From: Brachionus manjavacas
Taxonomy: Eukaryota; Rotifera; Eurotatoria; Ploima; Brachionidae
DNA length: 64,000 nucleotides
Assembly: GCA_019054805.1 (NCBI GenBank)
Contig: JAHQIY010000008.1
Span: 2,279,501 to 2,343,500, forward strand
Reading direction: 5' to 3'
A model generated the notes under the pieces. That model did not search any database and was not told the origin of the DNA. It saw only the letters and a list, made by a program, of their open reading frames with translations. Position 1 is the first letter of the stretch, and each line of letters starts with the position of its first letter. Positions 51,535 through 63,033 of the stretch are shown here, piece after piece. Position numbers and translations under genes: made by a program.

Positions 51535-52927
51535 GGTTGACGAAATTTTTCAGTATTTTTAAAGAGCTGAATTTTTTTGGTAGACTGCTTGTATTTATAC
51601 TCATTTATTTTTTCGTTTTATTAAGTAAATAAAATTCGAATTTTAATTTTGATTATGAAATTATCTTAACAAATGAATTTATTTGAAAAAATTATAAATT
51701 TTAACTTTTCTTCTTTTCAAGTTCCAGCTTGAGACTAAATGACTAAATCTAGAAAAAATTTGAAACAAGCATAAAAAAATATTTTAAATTTTGTTTAAAT
51801 AGGAATTAAAAAAATTTTTAAATTTGTGTAAAATCCTAAAATTCTTTGATTACTTTGATTTTGTTAACAAAACCATAGATTTTCTTGTCTATTTTAGATA
51901 TTTTTATAATAATCTAATCGCTACTGATGACAGTCTATCATAAAAATCAAAATTAAATTTAATAATAAATGACGTATTTTTAATTTGACATTTTAAATTT
52001 GATATTTAAAATAGATTTGAATTTAAGACTAAAAAATTACAATTAAAATTTCTTTAAAATTGTATGCATCATTCAATTAATTTTTTTAATTTAAGATAAA
52101 AATTGTTAATTAAAATTTTTTTTGTTCAATAAAAAATTCAAAACTTGGATGAATTTATCATTTAAACAATGTTTAATAAGAATAAGAAAAATTCTTTACC
52201 TTTTCTTTTCAATTCTTCAATTTTTCGATTCTTGAATTTTCATTATAGTAACATAAATAATTTCTACATTATCAACATCTACAACTTTATCTAAATTTCC
52301 ATGCCAATCCCTGCCAAGATTGAACTAAATGAAAACCAGAATATAAAGATAGTAAAAAATGTATACAGCGTTAAAATTAATTTAGAAAAGTTTCTTCAAA
52401 TTTAAAAAAAAACTTAAATCAACTATTTTAAACATGAAATTTTCTTCGAGGTTTATTTTCAATTAAAATATTTATATTTTTCGAATCAATTCAGCGTTGA
52501 TCAAAACTCAAATCCAAATTGCCCCTGATCTTTTGAAGTTTTTTTTTCGAGATTAATATTCAAATTTATATTGATTTTAGCTTCATCTTTTTCAATTTAA
52601 ATGATGTTCAAAATTTTTTGAGTAAATCCTTAATCAATTATATCAATGATCAACGATTGACAAAATAAGAATTGAAAAGGCCCATTAAACAGATTAAGAA
52701 TTTTCTTTTTAAGTGAATTCTAACTTTTGAAAAAAATATAAAAAAATTTTCAAAATGAAAAAAGAAGAATTTTATAAATTAAAGCACTGAAATAAATGGG
52801 AAAATGAATATTCCCATAGAAAATTTTTGTATCAAATAAATTACTTGTAAAAAATTTGAAACTCCGCTTTTTACAGCTCAAAAATATTTTTAATAAAATA
52901 GTGAACTGGAGTTGGAAAAAATTCGAA
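51535..52927. other. AT-rich intergenic region
   Basis: No supported gene. It includes the putative JMJD6 promoter. About 52,860-52,927 is the shared flank of tRNA-Gln units (GTGAACTGGAGTTGGAAAAA). Confidence 0.5.
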
Positions 52928-52999
52928 AGGTTCTACCGAGATTTGAACTCGGATCGCTGGATTCAAAGTCCAGAGTGCTAACCGTTACACCATAGAACC
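52928..52999 (-). tRNA. tRNA-Gln(UUG)
   Basis: Same 72-nt gene. Its right-hand spacer is the same as that of the 46.4-46.8 kb array. Confidence 0.97.
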
Positions 53000-53141
53000 T
53001 ACGATTAGATTTAAATAAATTTTGAAATAAAAAAATATTTTAAAGATACCAAAATTGATAAAAAATATAGGTTAAAAACTATTGAAGCAAATCGAAAGTT
53101 TGACTACCATTTGATTTTAATTAATTTTTTAAAAAATAGAA

Positions 53142-53213
53142 AGGTTCTACCGAGATTTGAACTCGGATCGCTGGATTCAAAGTCCAGAGTGCTAACCGTT
53201 ACACCATAGAACC
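53142..53213 (-). tRNA. tRNA-Gln(UUG)
   Basis: Same 72-nt gene, 214 bp from the previous copy. The hAT element begins 68 bp beyond it. Confidence 0.97.
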
Positions 53214-53281
53214 ACCTATTTAAATTTTAGCAAGAATTCATTGATTGTTTATTAATTTTTTTGAAAAAATAAGCATATAAT

Positions 53282-54137
53282 TAGGGCTGGTAGACCGACT
53301 TGAAATTTAAAACCGGCTTTGAAACCGGTTCCAGATTTCAAGTCGGTTTCAAATTGAAGCCGGTTTGAAAACCTGTTAAATATTTACAGCCGGTTTTAAA
53401 GTGGGTTCAAGTCGATTTTGAAAGTAAATATTAACAAAAAAATTATCTAATTGCAAAACATTTCATTGAAAAAAAATTCTCATTAAATATTTTATTTACA
53501 AAATCTACTTTTTTTCCACGCATTCAAGCAGATTAACCTTTTACATCATTAGATTCAAATAGGCTATTTGAATTCAATGATGTGCGGTCTTTTGCTATGG
53601 TTAAACCAGTCGCTGAAAAAGTTTGTCAGAAGCAACACTTGTAGCGCTTATACTTAAATAATCTTTTGCAATCAGTCTTAAGATTTTGAAGTTTGAATGA
53701 AACCACTATTGTATTTGATAAAATCATTAGATTCTTCAACGCGAGGCTTTTTTAAACAATCTGAAAATATAAAGTTTTCAAATTATTAAATTTTTTTTTA
53801 TTTAAGTTTTTTAAATCGAAAAAATATCATAGTATTTTTAAAATAAAATTTTTGCCTTTTTGGTATTCTTTTTTTATTGTCTCGATTTCTCCTTTTGAAA
53901 TCAAAAAGAGAAATTTAGACTTTGTTTATTTTGTGCAAATAACATTTCAATATAATAAAGAGGGATTAAGAAAATTTCAAGTCGGTTTAACTGGTCTTAA
54001 AACTGGCTTGAATCCAGAACCGATTTAAAAAACCGGTTTGAGAGCAGAGCCGGTTTTAAAATTCGGCTCTAATCTAGAGTCGGTTTTGTATAAAACCGGT
54101 TTATAGCCGGTTTTCTGGAGTCGTTCTACCAGCCCTA
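53282..54137. mobile_element. Non-autonomous hAT-superfamily DNA transposon, complete
   Basis: The ends are inverted repeats: TAGGGCTGGTAGACCGACT on the left, and the right end read in reverse gives TAGGGCTGGTAGAACGACT. The 856-bp element is flanked by an exact 8-bp duplication CATATAAT (53274-53281 and 54138-54145), diagnostic of hAT. Both subterminal regions carry many copies of AACCGGTTTT-like motifs, typical transposase-binding repeats. On the minus strand, 53620-53671 encodes DYLSISATSVASDKLF, a remnant of the hAT C-terminal dimerisation domain, so it derives from an autonomous element by internal deletion. Confidence 0.93.
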
Positions 54138-54145
54138 CATATAAT

Positions 54146-55117
54146 ATTGTAATATTGAGATGGTAAATCGACCAATTCGATCTAGCCTGATCGTTTACAT
54201 CTGGAACCTCAAATCAGGCCAATTCCTAGGATGTTGACTTAGGACCAAGCTATTTTAATAAATTTCCTAAATAAATTGTTTATTTTCAAACAACACCAAA
54301 AAAAACTGTATTTAATTAACATTTACCAAAACAAAGAAATAAAATTTAATTTGAAATCTTTTGAATTTTTTCGACATGATTATTTTAGGTAAAATTTATT
54401 TCAAAATAATTGATACTTTTTAATTTACAGGAAATAATTTGATAAATCGATTCAAGATGCGAACCAATTTCCCATCTTCAATTTGAATAGTTGAGTGATT
54501 TATGATTGTTTTAATGATGGCAGAAATGCTGTCTTCATGTTGTATGATAATAGCTTGGATGGAGAAAACGAGTTAAACGATGATAACTTCATGTCTGAAA
54601 TGAATTGGATGAATCACAAATGTTTGTAGATCTCAACACTTATTTGTCTGGTATTTCATACAAGTCATACAAGGAAGAAAATAAAAATAGTTTGGGTCAA
54701 AAATTACCCGTCTTGTAAGTTAGTGTAGTTTTTTCAGTTTGGACAGATAAGAATAAATCTAATTTTTTTTAATGTAAAAATTAAATAAAGTAAAATTGAA
54801 AATTTAATCTACTCAGTCTTATCAGAAGATTTTCAGTTTTTTTATCAACCAAACTTAATTTAAAAATAAAATTATCTTATTTCTTATCAAAACTAATATT
54901 TAAATATTCAAAATTAAAAAAATTAAATATCTAAAATCAAGAAAGTTAAGTTAGCTAATTTTAAGTTTTTTTTTAATCAAAAAGTTTCTTTAAATAATTA
55001 AAAAGGCATATAATTATTACCCGTGTTTATTTTATGCAAAAAAAAAACTATAATACTGAATTTAGAACAAATTTATTTATTTAATATTATTTTTTAGAAA
55101 AAAGTAACACAAATTAA
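54146..55117. other. AT-rich spacer with a coding remnant
   Basis: Apart from the remnant at 54.5-54.7 kb, this is A/T-rich sequence with no supported content. Confidence 0.5.
54510..54719 (+). pseudogene. Unrecognised gene remnant
   Basis: Two plus-strand frames join across an apparent one-base shift at the TGTTTGTAG near 54630: FNDGRNAVFMLYDNSLDGEN with DDNFMSEMNWMNHK, then FVDLNTYLSGISYKSYKEEN and QKLPVL stop. The mixed composition contrasts with the surroundings. No family recognised. Confidence 0.3.
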
Positions 55118-56694
55118 CTAATTAGAACAAAAAAATAAAAATATAATCAAAATATATTTTTTAAATACAAAAAAAATACTTAATTTATTTTTTTTGTTTT
55201 TTGATCCGGCTGGTCTTCCGCGCTTATTTTTCGGTAATTTTTCAATAACTTCAACACTACTTTTTTTTGTTAATGGCTCGGCTATCTCTTCTGTTTCAGA
55301 ATCTTCGCAACTACTGATGCCTATTTCATTGATTGCTTGAGTTTCATTTGGCTGTTTTGTCAATGCTTTTGCTGTAAGCTTCGGACGACCTGCACGTCTT
55401 TTTCTTTCAAGAGGAATGTTCATCGCAATATCTTTGAAGTTACAGAGTTCTTAAATAAAAAAAATTAGATATTAATATTAAAAAAAATTTAAAATACTTA
55501 CTTAATCGAGAGCTTATGGCAATCACATGATCACATTTGTAGTTTTTTAACCACCCACCGCAATTGCATCTACTCAATTCCCATTCTTCTTGGTTGATAT
55601 TTACAACATGGAATGAATTGATAAAATCAATAAAATCATCGAATTTAGATATTGTCTCAAAACTTTGACTGGCGTAACGCTTTGCTTCAGAGTTTTCCAT
55701 TGTTAATTTGATGGAATATAATTTTTGCCCTCAATTTTCAAAACTCGTTTATCTAGCCGTTGCCACTTGTAAGCATACATTTTCGACTGTTTTCTTGACT
55801 GTTCTGAAAATGAACGCAAAATCCTCTTGTTTTTCGTATGTCGTTATTCCGATGCCGAAATGATGAAATTTTTTGTTATTGTCCGTTGTTCCAATTGTTA
55901 AAGACGGATACCCTTCATAAACAAGTTTGTATGTCGCATCAGCCAAAATATGTTTTGTTTTAACTGCTAAGCTCATAAGTCTCTTTGTCGTTATAAACAA
56001 TCTAAACCATCTTTTTCGATGTTTGGAGCGTCATATTCATATCCTGCTATGAACGGTTGGTCAACATCTAAGGGCATTTGTAATCTTGGGGTAACAAAAT
56101 CGACCAATTCACTCATTGTCATGCTTTTGGATCCATGCTGATTACGTCTCAAATTTGATAAAAAGTTATTAAGTTGGCCAATTCTCGGACACTCGATTCT
56201 TTCTTCTTGTAACATGTCGATGATTGTAGCTGGCTTTATATCTTAAAAGCAATCATTAATGAAAATTTAAAAAAACTTTTTTTTACAAAAATACTTACTC
56301 ATTTTCTCGTATTCTATAATCTTGCTTCTTGCTGGTTCTCTAATTACTGAGTATGTTTTACGTGACTCCCAATCACTGTGCTCATGATTCTCTCTAGTCA
56401 TTTCTATCATGACTGCGTCGTTGCTTTCCAAATAGGGGACAATTTTAAGTCGAATAGTACATTTTGTACATTGATACCATATTACATCTGCTTGCAATGT
56501 TTCGGTCGCTCTTTTTATAGTCCAGTTATTTCCTTCAAATTCTCGAATTCTAGGCATTGTTTAGCATTCTCCAAAGAAAGAAAACTACAGAAAGGAAAAT
56601 AAGTTTTACCTTTTCCTCTAGTTTTTCTCTTTGAATTAGGTTCAAAAACCTGATCTTGAGAAATGTTATTGGGGATTTCTTCGATTAAGGACAT
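55118..56694 (-). pseudogene. MULE-type transposase/FLYWCH-like gene, disrupted
   Basis: Pieces in order on the minus strand. A possible first exon begins MSLIEEIPNNISQDQVFEPN (56694). A FLYWCH-like zinc module follows, with WYQCTKCTIRLK and NHEHSDW (56557-56299, donor GTAAGT at 56298). Next comes DMLQEERIECPRIGQLNNFL (from 56240), then a transposase core start HILADATYKLVYEGYPSLTI. A SWIM zinc finger CNCGGWLKNYKCDHVI (55.5 kb) and a tail with two AT-hook-like RGRPAGSKNKK/RRAGRPKL motifs (55.1-55.4 kb) complete it. The frame shifts by one base at ~56003, the reading stops at 55749, and most of the DDE core between the first Asp and the SWIM finger is missing. These domains are typical of Mutator-like transposases and genes domesticated from them. 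Missing catalysis argues it is dead as a transposase; a retained DNA-binding role cannot be excluded. Confidence 0.7.
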
Positions 56695-56875
56695 TTTTTT
56701 TAATTTTGGATTTATGGGATAAGGTTACATTTGTATATAAATGGTGAAGAGTTAATTTGATAAAAGAAGCAAGAAAGATAAAAAGCGGAAATTTTTATTG
56801 AACATTATCAGATTAATTAATATTTAATTTTTGTTTTTTTTTGTTGTATAAAAGTTTCATTTCAATTCTTTTTAG

Positions 56876-59800
56876 AATCGGGTATAGATTTATCAATATC
56901 AATTGATTTGGACGATCAGCATTATTTAAACGAATTTGGAATTACATTGGGAAGAAACAACAAGAGTATATTAATTTAATGTTTCCAATATTTAAACTTA
57001 ATAATTAAATAAAGAGAATGATTTTAGTAAGATAAACAGTATTGTTAAACAAGTACATAATGATGGTGCCGGTTTGGATAATTCAATAATAGAAAAACTC
57101 TTGGGTAAGAATTCATAAAGTTTATTGAGATTAAATAAAAATCAAATCCATTGCAGAAGACAATATTAGTTATGATAAATTTTTGAATTTTGACGTAAAC
57201 GATTTCAGCAATTATGGTTTCAAATTGGGAACATCTGTAAAACTTAAGAAAAAAGTTCAAAATATTTTATTAAGTAGAGAAGAGGATAGTAAAAAAAATG
57301 AAATGCTGCTGAATTTTAAAAAGCTCAAAAAATTTCTTAGTTCAGAAAGCTGCAGAAATGATCAATTTGACCAAGATTTCAATAGAATAATTCTCGAAGA
57401 CTTAAGTCAGAAATCTTTGAGAGAATTTCTTAAAAACAAACAAACACTTCTTTCTAATTTGAAACCATTTCTTATGGACAATTTAAAGCGAATAAAGCGA
57501 TTTAAATCTATTAAATATAAACTAAAAGAAATAGCTTATGATAAGACAAACAATGATACAGAGATAAAAAAGCTGCTCGAATTAATGAAAAAGATTTGGT
57601 TGTTTGTTTGATAGAAATAATTGGAAGAAGATCATTGCCCAGACTTGGATGTCTTTTATCCAAAAATGACTATCCTTTGCCATTGTTCTATCAAATTTAC
57701 AATCATGAAAAAGGAGATTTAGAAGAAAAAGTTAATTTTGAAATTTTGACTGATTTTCTTTGCTTGACAAATGCATGTCTGGCTATTGTAAGTGGCACTT
57801 CATTAACCATTCGTCATGGAAAATCAAGGCTTATTCCATTTATGTTCCCTGGTCTAAATTTAAATTCAGTTTATGAAACGCATCTAAAAACACCATCTCA
57901 AAATAGTGTGGACAGATGAAGAGCTAAACGAAAGCTGGATTATAGCAGATTTCAATGGTGAATTGAAAGGTCTAAATATGCTCAATTTGTTTAAATCGAT
58001 TTCGGCTTTTGCATCAATGCATGTCTTAAATGCAAGTGTAAACAATTTTGATGAAAAGACAGGAAAGCCCGATTGCGAACTCATTGATATAGTAAATTAT
58101 TTGAAGATCTTATCATCATCTGGTTGTAATCTTACTTTGATTGTATTAATTCATTACAATTTTGAATACAATTCTGATTTGTTTGAAAAAATTAAAAAAA
58201 ATTTAAGCAACTATTATTCTAAAACATTTGTTTTAACTGTAGATAATTTATTTGACTCAGAAATTGATAGCGAAATTTTGAATTTAAATAAGAACAAATT
58301 CAAAAAAGATTTTCAGGCAGTATTTAGCAGTTTGGAACATCGAAAATTTCAATCTATTTTTGATGTGAAATTTTTTTTTGAAAATTTAGCAAAAAATGGC
58401 CAATACAACACTGTGGTCAGACATGAGAGTTGGATTGAAAAAGAATTTGTGCAATTGTTCGGGTCTAAAGGAAACAAAATTGATTTTGAAGCTATTTCAC
58501 AAATGTTTGAATTGTCAAATATTTATAAAAATATCGAAATAAATGAAAACAAATTAATCGATTTTTATTCACGAGACAATAATCTAAATAAAAATGATAT
58601 CAATAACACGATTTACAATCTAAAGCATCAGAAGATAAACCCGAAGAATAAAATTTTGAGTTTTTTTATCAAAATACTAGAGTCTGACCAAAATTTTCTA
58701 ATCAATTTGTCTGTATTTGAGAAATGTTTAATTAATTTCAAAAAAGAAGAACTAAAAAGTTTGAGAGAACAACGAAAGGATATTTCAAATAAATTATCAA
58801 AAATGGACATTCAAATAAAATTAAAGCAAACAGTGCACAACAACGATTATGAAAATTTGAAGGAAGAATTACTTCAGCTAGATGAAAAAATAAAAATCAT
58901 CGACTTGACTGTTGACAAGTTTTGGGACGAGCTGTTCTTGTATGTTGACTGGCTAGATGAAGCAAAAAATTCTGACCACAAGCTAAAGGAAACAATTGTT
59001 GATAGATTTTTAAAAATGATTCAAAATGGCCACAGCATTCATCTATTAAGAGGGAGTCCATTGAGTGTCAAGTCAAATTTGCTAAGGGATATAATGAATA
59101 GACTAGATAACTTTAAAAATATTTATGTTTTATCTGTTATTGGCGAACAAAGTTCGGCGAAGAGTTCCTTACTAAATTCTCTTTTTGGATGTGATTTTAG
59201 GACTAGTGCCGGAAGATGTACTGTTGGTATTTATGTGAATTTTGTAAATTGTGACGACAAAACAATTGTTATATTGGATACAGAAGGTCTTGCATCTATA
59301 GAATCAAGCAACAAACTGTTCGATAACCAAATGGCTACAATGTCTGTATTTAGTTCTCATCAAATATTGATTAATCACAAAGGAGAGATTAGTTCAAATT
59401 TGGAAAATATTCTTGGTATTACATTTTTTGCCAAACTTAATTTAATCAATCTTTCATATAAACCTGCCATATTTTTTGTGCTCAGAGATCAGTTGGACAG
59501 AAGCAAGTCAAGTATAAATACCCAAGTATCCAAACTAAAGGAAAGACTCATAGAACAGTCTGAATATATAAAAACAGCATTAGACGATGTTCTTGATATC
59601 GACACAGACCATTTGACACTTCTTTCGAGTGCATTTTCCGAGCTCGATTGTCCATTTTTGAACAAGTCAATTAAATGTAGAAATTCAATATTTCCTGACC
59701 AAACTTTAGAACTGAGAAAAAACTTAATAAAACATATGGATTCAATTGGTAAGGAATTTGTTATTGAAAATTTCTCTGTTCTGTACACCAGATTAGATTC

Positions 59801-62000
59801 CCATTGGAACACCATAAGCAAAACTGGCAAAAATATTTTCAATTGTAAAGATTTGGAAGAGTTAAAAATTCGAAATGAAATTTCTGCACTATCCCATGAA
59901 ATTTTTGAAAAATACCGAACTAATTTGAATAAAGAAATTGATGAAAAAATATACAAAATAATCGAAGATTTTAAACAAAACCAAAAATATGATAGCAATA
60001 GGGAGAAGAAATGCAGCCATGATATCATTAGACTAATATGTGATACTAAAGAAACTGTTGATCAGCAATTTGACTCTCAAACAGATAAGTCTTTTTACCC
60101 AAGAGCAATTAAAGATGAGTATAAAAATTTACTATCTTACCAATTCAAATGGATAGAAGATTTAAGTATTCGAAGGCTAAACGAAAATTGTATTTTTCTC
60201 AAAAATATGCATGAGTTTAACAATGCTAATGAAAACATTACAAGGCAAATAAATGATTTATTGAAGACAAATGTGAATCAGAATGAAGCAGCTTTAATTG
60301 ATGAGGTTACTGAACGATTGAATGAAATTGAAAAAGAAAATACTGAAAAACTTAACTTGACGGTCAAATCTAAAGAATGTATTATTGACGATATCGAAAT
60401 ATTATTTAATAACTCTATAAAATTAATTAGGTCTAAAAATAATAAATTGAATGGAGTTGAAAATAGACTAAATCTAATTGATTATTACAACAGAAAACTA
60501 AATGATAATTCAATATTTCTAGAGGATTATGGACAAGATTGGTCAAAGCTTTTTGAAAAAGTAAAATATATGGCCAAAAATATATCCACGAGTAAACTAA
60601 CAATGAGACAGTCTATAGATGAATGGTGCAATAATTTAATACTTGATTTTGACATCAACTTTTTAAAAAATTTAAATGCATTTCATGTTACTCAAAGTTT
60701 TATCAGTGATATTCTTGAATTTCTAAATTCTTGTCTCTCTCGTCCCGATTCTATAGTTAGCAGATATAATTTAAATTTTGGCAAACTATTTAATGCATTA
60801 ATTAAGCACTTTCTTTTTTTGATTGCCAAAAAATGTGACGAAATTCAACAATCAAATCTCAAGATGGAAATAGAAAAATATGAAAATCAGAAAAGGGAAT
60901 TAATTGAAAAGACAAAGTTCACTTTTAGACTTAAAAATGACTCCAAAAATCTTGGTTTATCAATAGCTAAAGATTTTATTAGTAAATTATTCGATAGTTT
61001 GATCAAAACTGAGGCTTTGTCCATAACAAATTCGTGCAAAGAAAAAATAAATGAAAAATTCGAAACACCAGATAAATTAATTGAATATGCATTTAAGATG
61101 AGCTTCGAGGAATGCAATTATGACCAAGTATTCAAATATGTCATTGATGTCAACAGATACTGTAAAGAAGTTTGCTTCGAAAAAATAAATAATGATTTGC
61201 GATTTTTTACACTAAACAAACAAGAGGAAATTAGAAAATTGTATACACAACTTTTCGAATTTTTGATAAATATCCATCTCACAAACGACATTTCATCTTG
61301 TAGTCAATTTTTTGAAAATTTGACGAATGAAGCCCAAAAAGTTAATAAATCATTAGTTAATCTTCTCAAAGCAAAGAACTTTATAATTGGAACAGAAATA
61401 AAAGATAAAGATTTATTTATTTCGGGCTTTAAGGAATCAATTGGACAATTTTACAATCAAATTGAGAAAAACTTAAAAATGTTTAATAAAGATTTGGATG
61501 AACAATGTAAATCCGAAATTAAAGATTACATAAATGTCTATCTTGGATGTAGTGCAAGATGTCCCTGCTGTGGATCCAAATGTCAAAATGCTAAAGGACA
61601 TGAAGGAGATCATTGCTCTAATTTTCACCTAATTGATGGTTTTTTTAGATGGGGAGAAAAAGACACAAACGAAGTATCCACTTATTTTTGCTCGGAAGAA
61701 ACCAAATTCAATAAAATTTTAATATACTCAGGTGACAAACAATTCAAAAACTGTAAAGATTTCTTGGAAAAAGAGCATCCTGACTGGTTGCATGATTTTC
61801 AAAATAATTATGAAACGTATAATTCAGGAAATATAAAATTTAGGAACCAATTAATCAGAGCTTGGATGAATACACGTAAACCTTTGCTGAAAATATACCA
61901 AAGATTAGAGAAAGAGTATGATGATGAATGGATTTCAATGGAAGATAAGAAACGAATGTTAAAAGAAGATCACATTGCAAAGTGGAATTATGATTTTTAA
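56876..62000 (+). CDS. Very large inducible GTPase (VLIG/GVIN/URGCP)-like protein with N-terminal SAM-like modules
   Basis: Exons 56876-56965, 57015-57104 and 57157-62000; the first exon is uncertain (a candidate ATG GTG AAG lies near 56742). The N-terminus has two SAM-like ends (YLNEFGITLGRNNK; SNYGFKLGTSVKLKKKVQNI). A long helical region follows, with a degenerate P-loop-like GTSLTIRHGKSRLI (~57.8 kb), then WTDEELNESWIIADFNGEL. The GTPase core has G1 GEQSSAKSS (59142-59168; Ala where canonical P-loops have Gly), SAGRCTVGIYV, G3 DTEGL, and the family's FVLRDQLDRS in place of NKxD. The C-terminal cysteine cluster is CSARCPCCGSKCQNAKGHEG. Frame slips at A5 runs at 57588-57592 (one base short) and 57886-57890 (one base extra) cancel overall. 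The family is interferon-induced in vertebrates; its function in invertebrates is not established. Confidence 0.85.
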
Positions 62001-62028
62001 AATTTTATTTTATCTTTTAATTTTTTGA

Positions 62029-62034
62029 AATAAA
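62029..62034 (+). promoter_or_regulatory. Poly(A) signal, VLIG-like gene
   Basis: AATAAA, 29 nt after the stop codon at 62000. Confidence 0.6.
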
Positions 62035-62461
62035 ATTTGAAAAAAATGATAAGATTTTTATTTTAAAATGTTTTTTTCTAAATAAAAAAAAAAAAAAAAT
62101 ACAAATATCAAATCTTTAAAAATATCTTATTTGTATTGATAAATTAGGCATTGTGAAATTTCATACAAAATTCGATTTCCAAATTCCATCTGAAGTTTGA
62201 TTTTATGTAATAGTTGAAATTTTCTTGTGACATTTAGTATTTTATTAAGCTACTTTAAAATTTTTTATTTTCTAATAGAAATAAATACATCTGAGTAAAA
62301 ATTTAATTTTTTTTAAATGTGACATTTCAGTATATTGCCTGATTTTTATTAGTATTAAAAAATATTAAAAAAAAATCATATTTACTATATGTGGGTTTCA
62401 AATAGTTAATGAATAATTAATTATATTGATAAATTAAGTGAAATCATTTTTTTAATAGCAA
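62035..62461. other. AT-rich intergenic spacer
   Basis: I see nothing in it beyond A/T-rich sequence. Confidence 0.55.
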
Positions 62462-62533
62462 GGTTCTATGGTGTAACGGTTAGCACTCTGGACTTTGAAT
62501 CCAGCGATCCGAGTTCAAATCTCGGTAGAACCT
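62462..62533 (+). tRNA. tRNA-Gln(UUG)
   Basis: Same 72-nt gene. Its downstream flank (TCGAATTTTTTCAAACTCCG) is a diverged inverted copy of the flank beside the 52.9-kb gene. Confidence 0.97.
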
Positions 62534-62874
62534 TTCGAATTTTTTCAAACTCCGGTTCAATTTTTTATTAAAAATATTTTTAAACTGCAAAAAAGTTTTT
62601 TTAATTAAATTTTTAAATTTCATTTAAAGATTTTTTTTTTAATTTGACCAAATTTACATTACTTTACCAAATATTTGAGTGACTAAATTTTCCAAAAACT
62701 TAAATCTTCTGAGCAAAAAATGTTCAAAAAATTTTAAAATAAATGTGTCCAAATAAAATTTTTTTGTCAAATCCATAAAATTAAAAAGTTTTCGAAATTC
62801 TGTTCAAAAACATTATTTTACAGTTTAAAAATTTTTCTAATAAAAACGTGAGTCAGACTTGGAAAAAAATGTAA
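62534..62874. other. Spacer between inverted tRNA-Gln copies
   Basis: A/T-rich. Both ends carry versions of the same tRNA flank (TTTTTCTAATAAAAACG... and TTTTTTATTAAAAATA...), so this spacer is bounded by imperfect inverted repeats including the tRNAs. Confidence 0.5.
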
Positions 62875-62946
62875 AGGTTCTACCGAGATTTGAACTCGGA
62901 TCGCTGGATTCAAAGTCCAGAGTGCTAACCGTTACACCATAGAACC
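62875..62946 (-). tRNA. tRNA-Gln(UUG)
   Basis: Same 72-nt gene. It lies 87 bp beyond the stop codon of the dynein-like gene, same strand. Confidence 0.97.
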
Positions 62947-63033
62947 ACTCATCTTAAATTAAATTTTAGCAAAAATTTATTGATTTTTTTTAATTTTATT
63001 GAAATAACAAACATTTACAAAGCTTTAAAAGTT

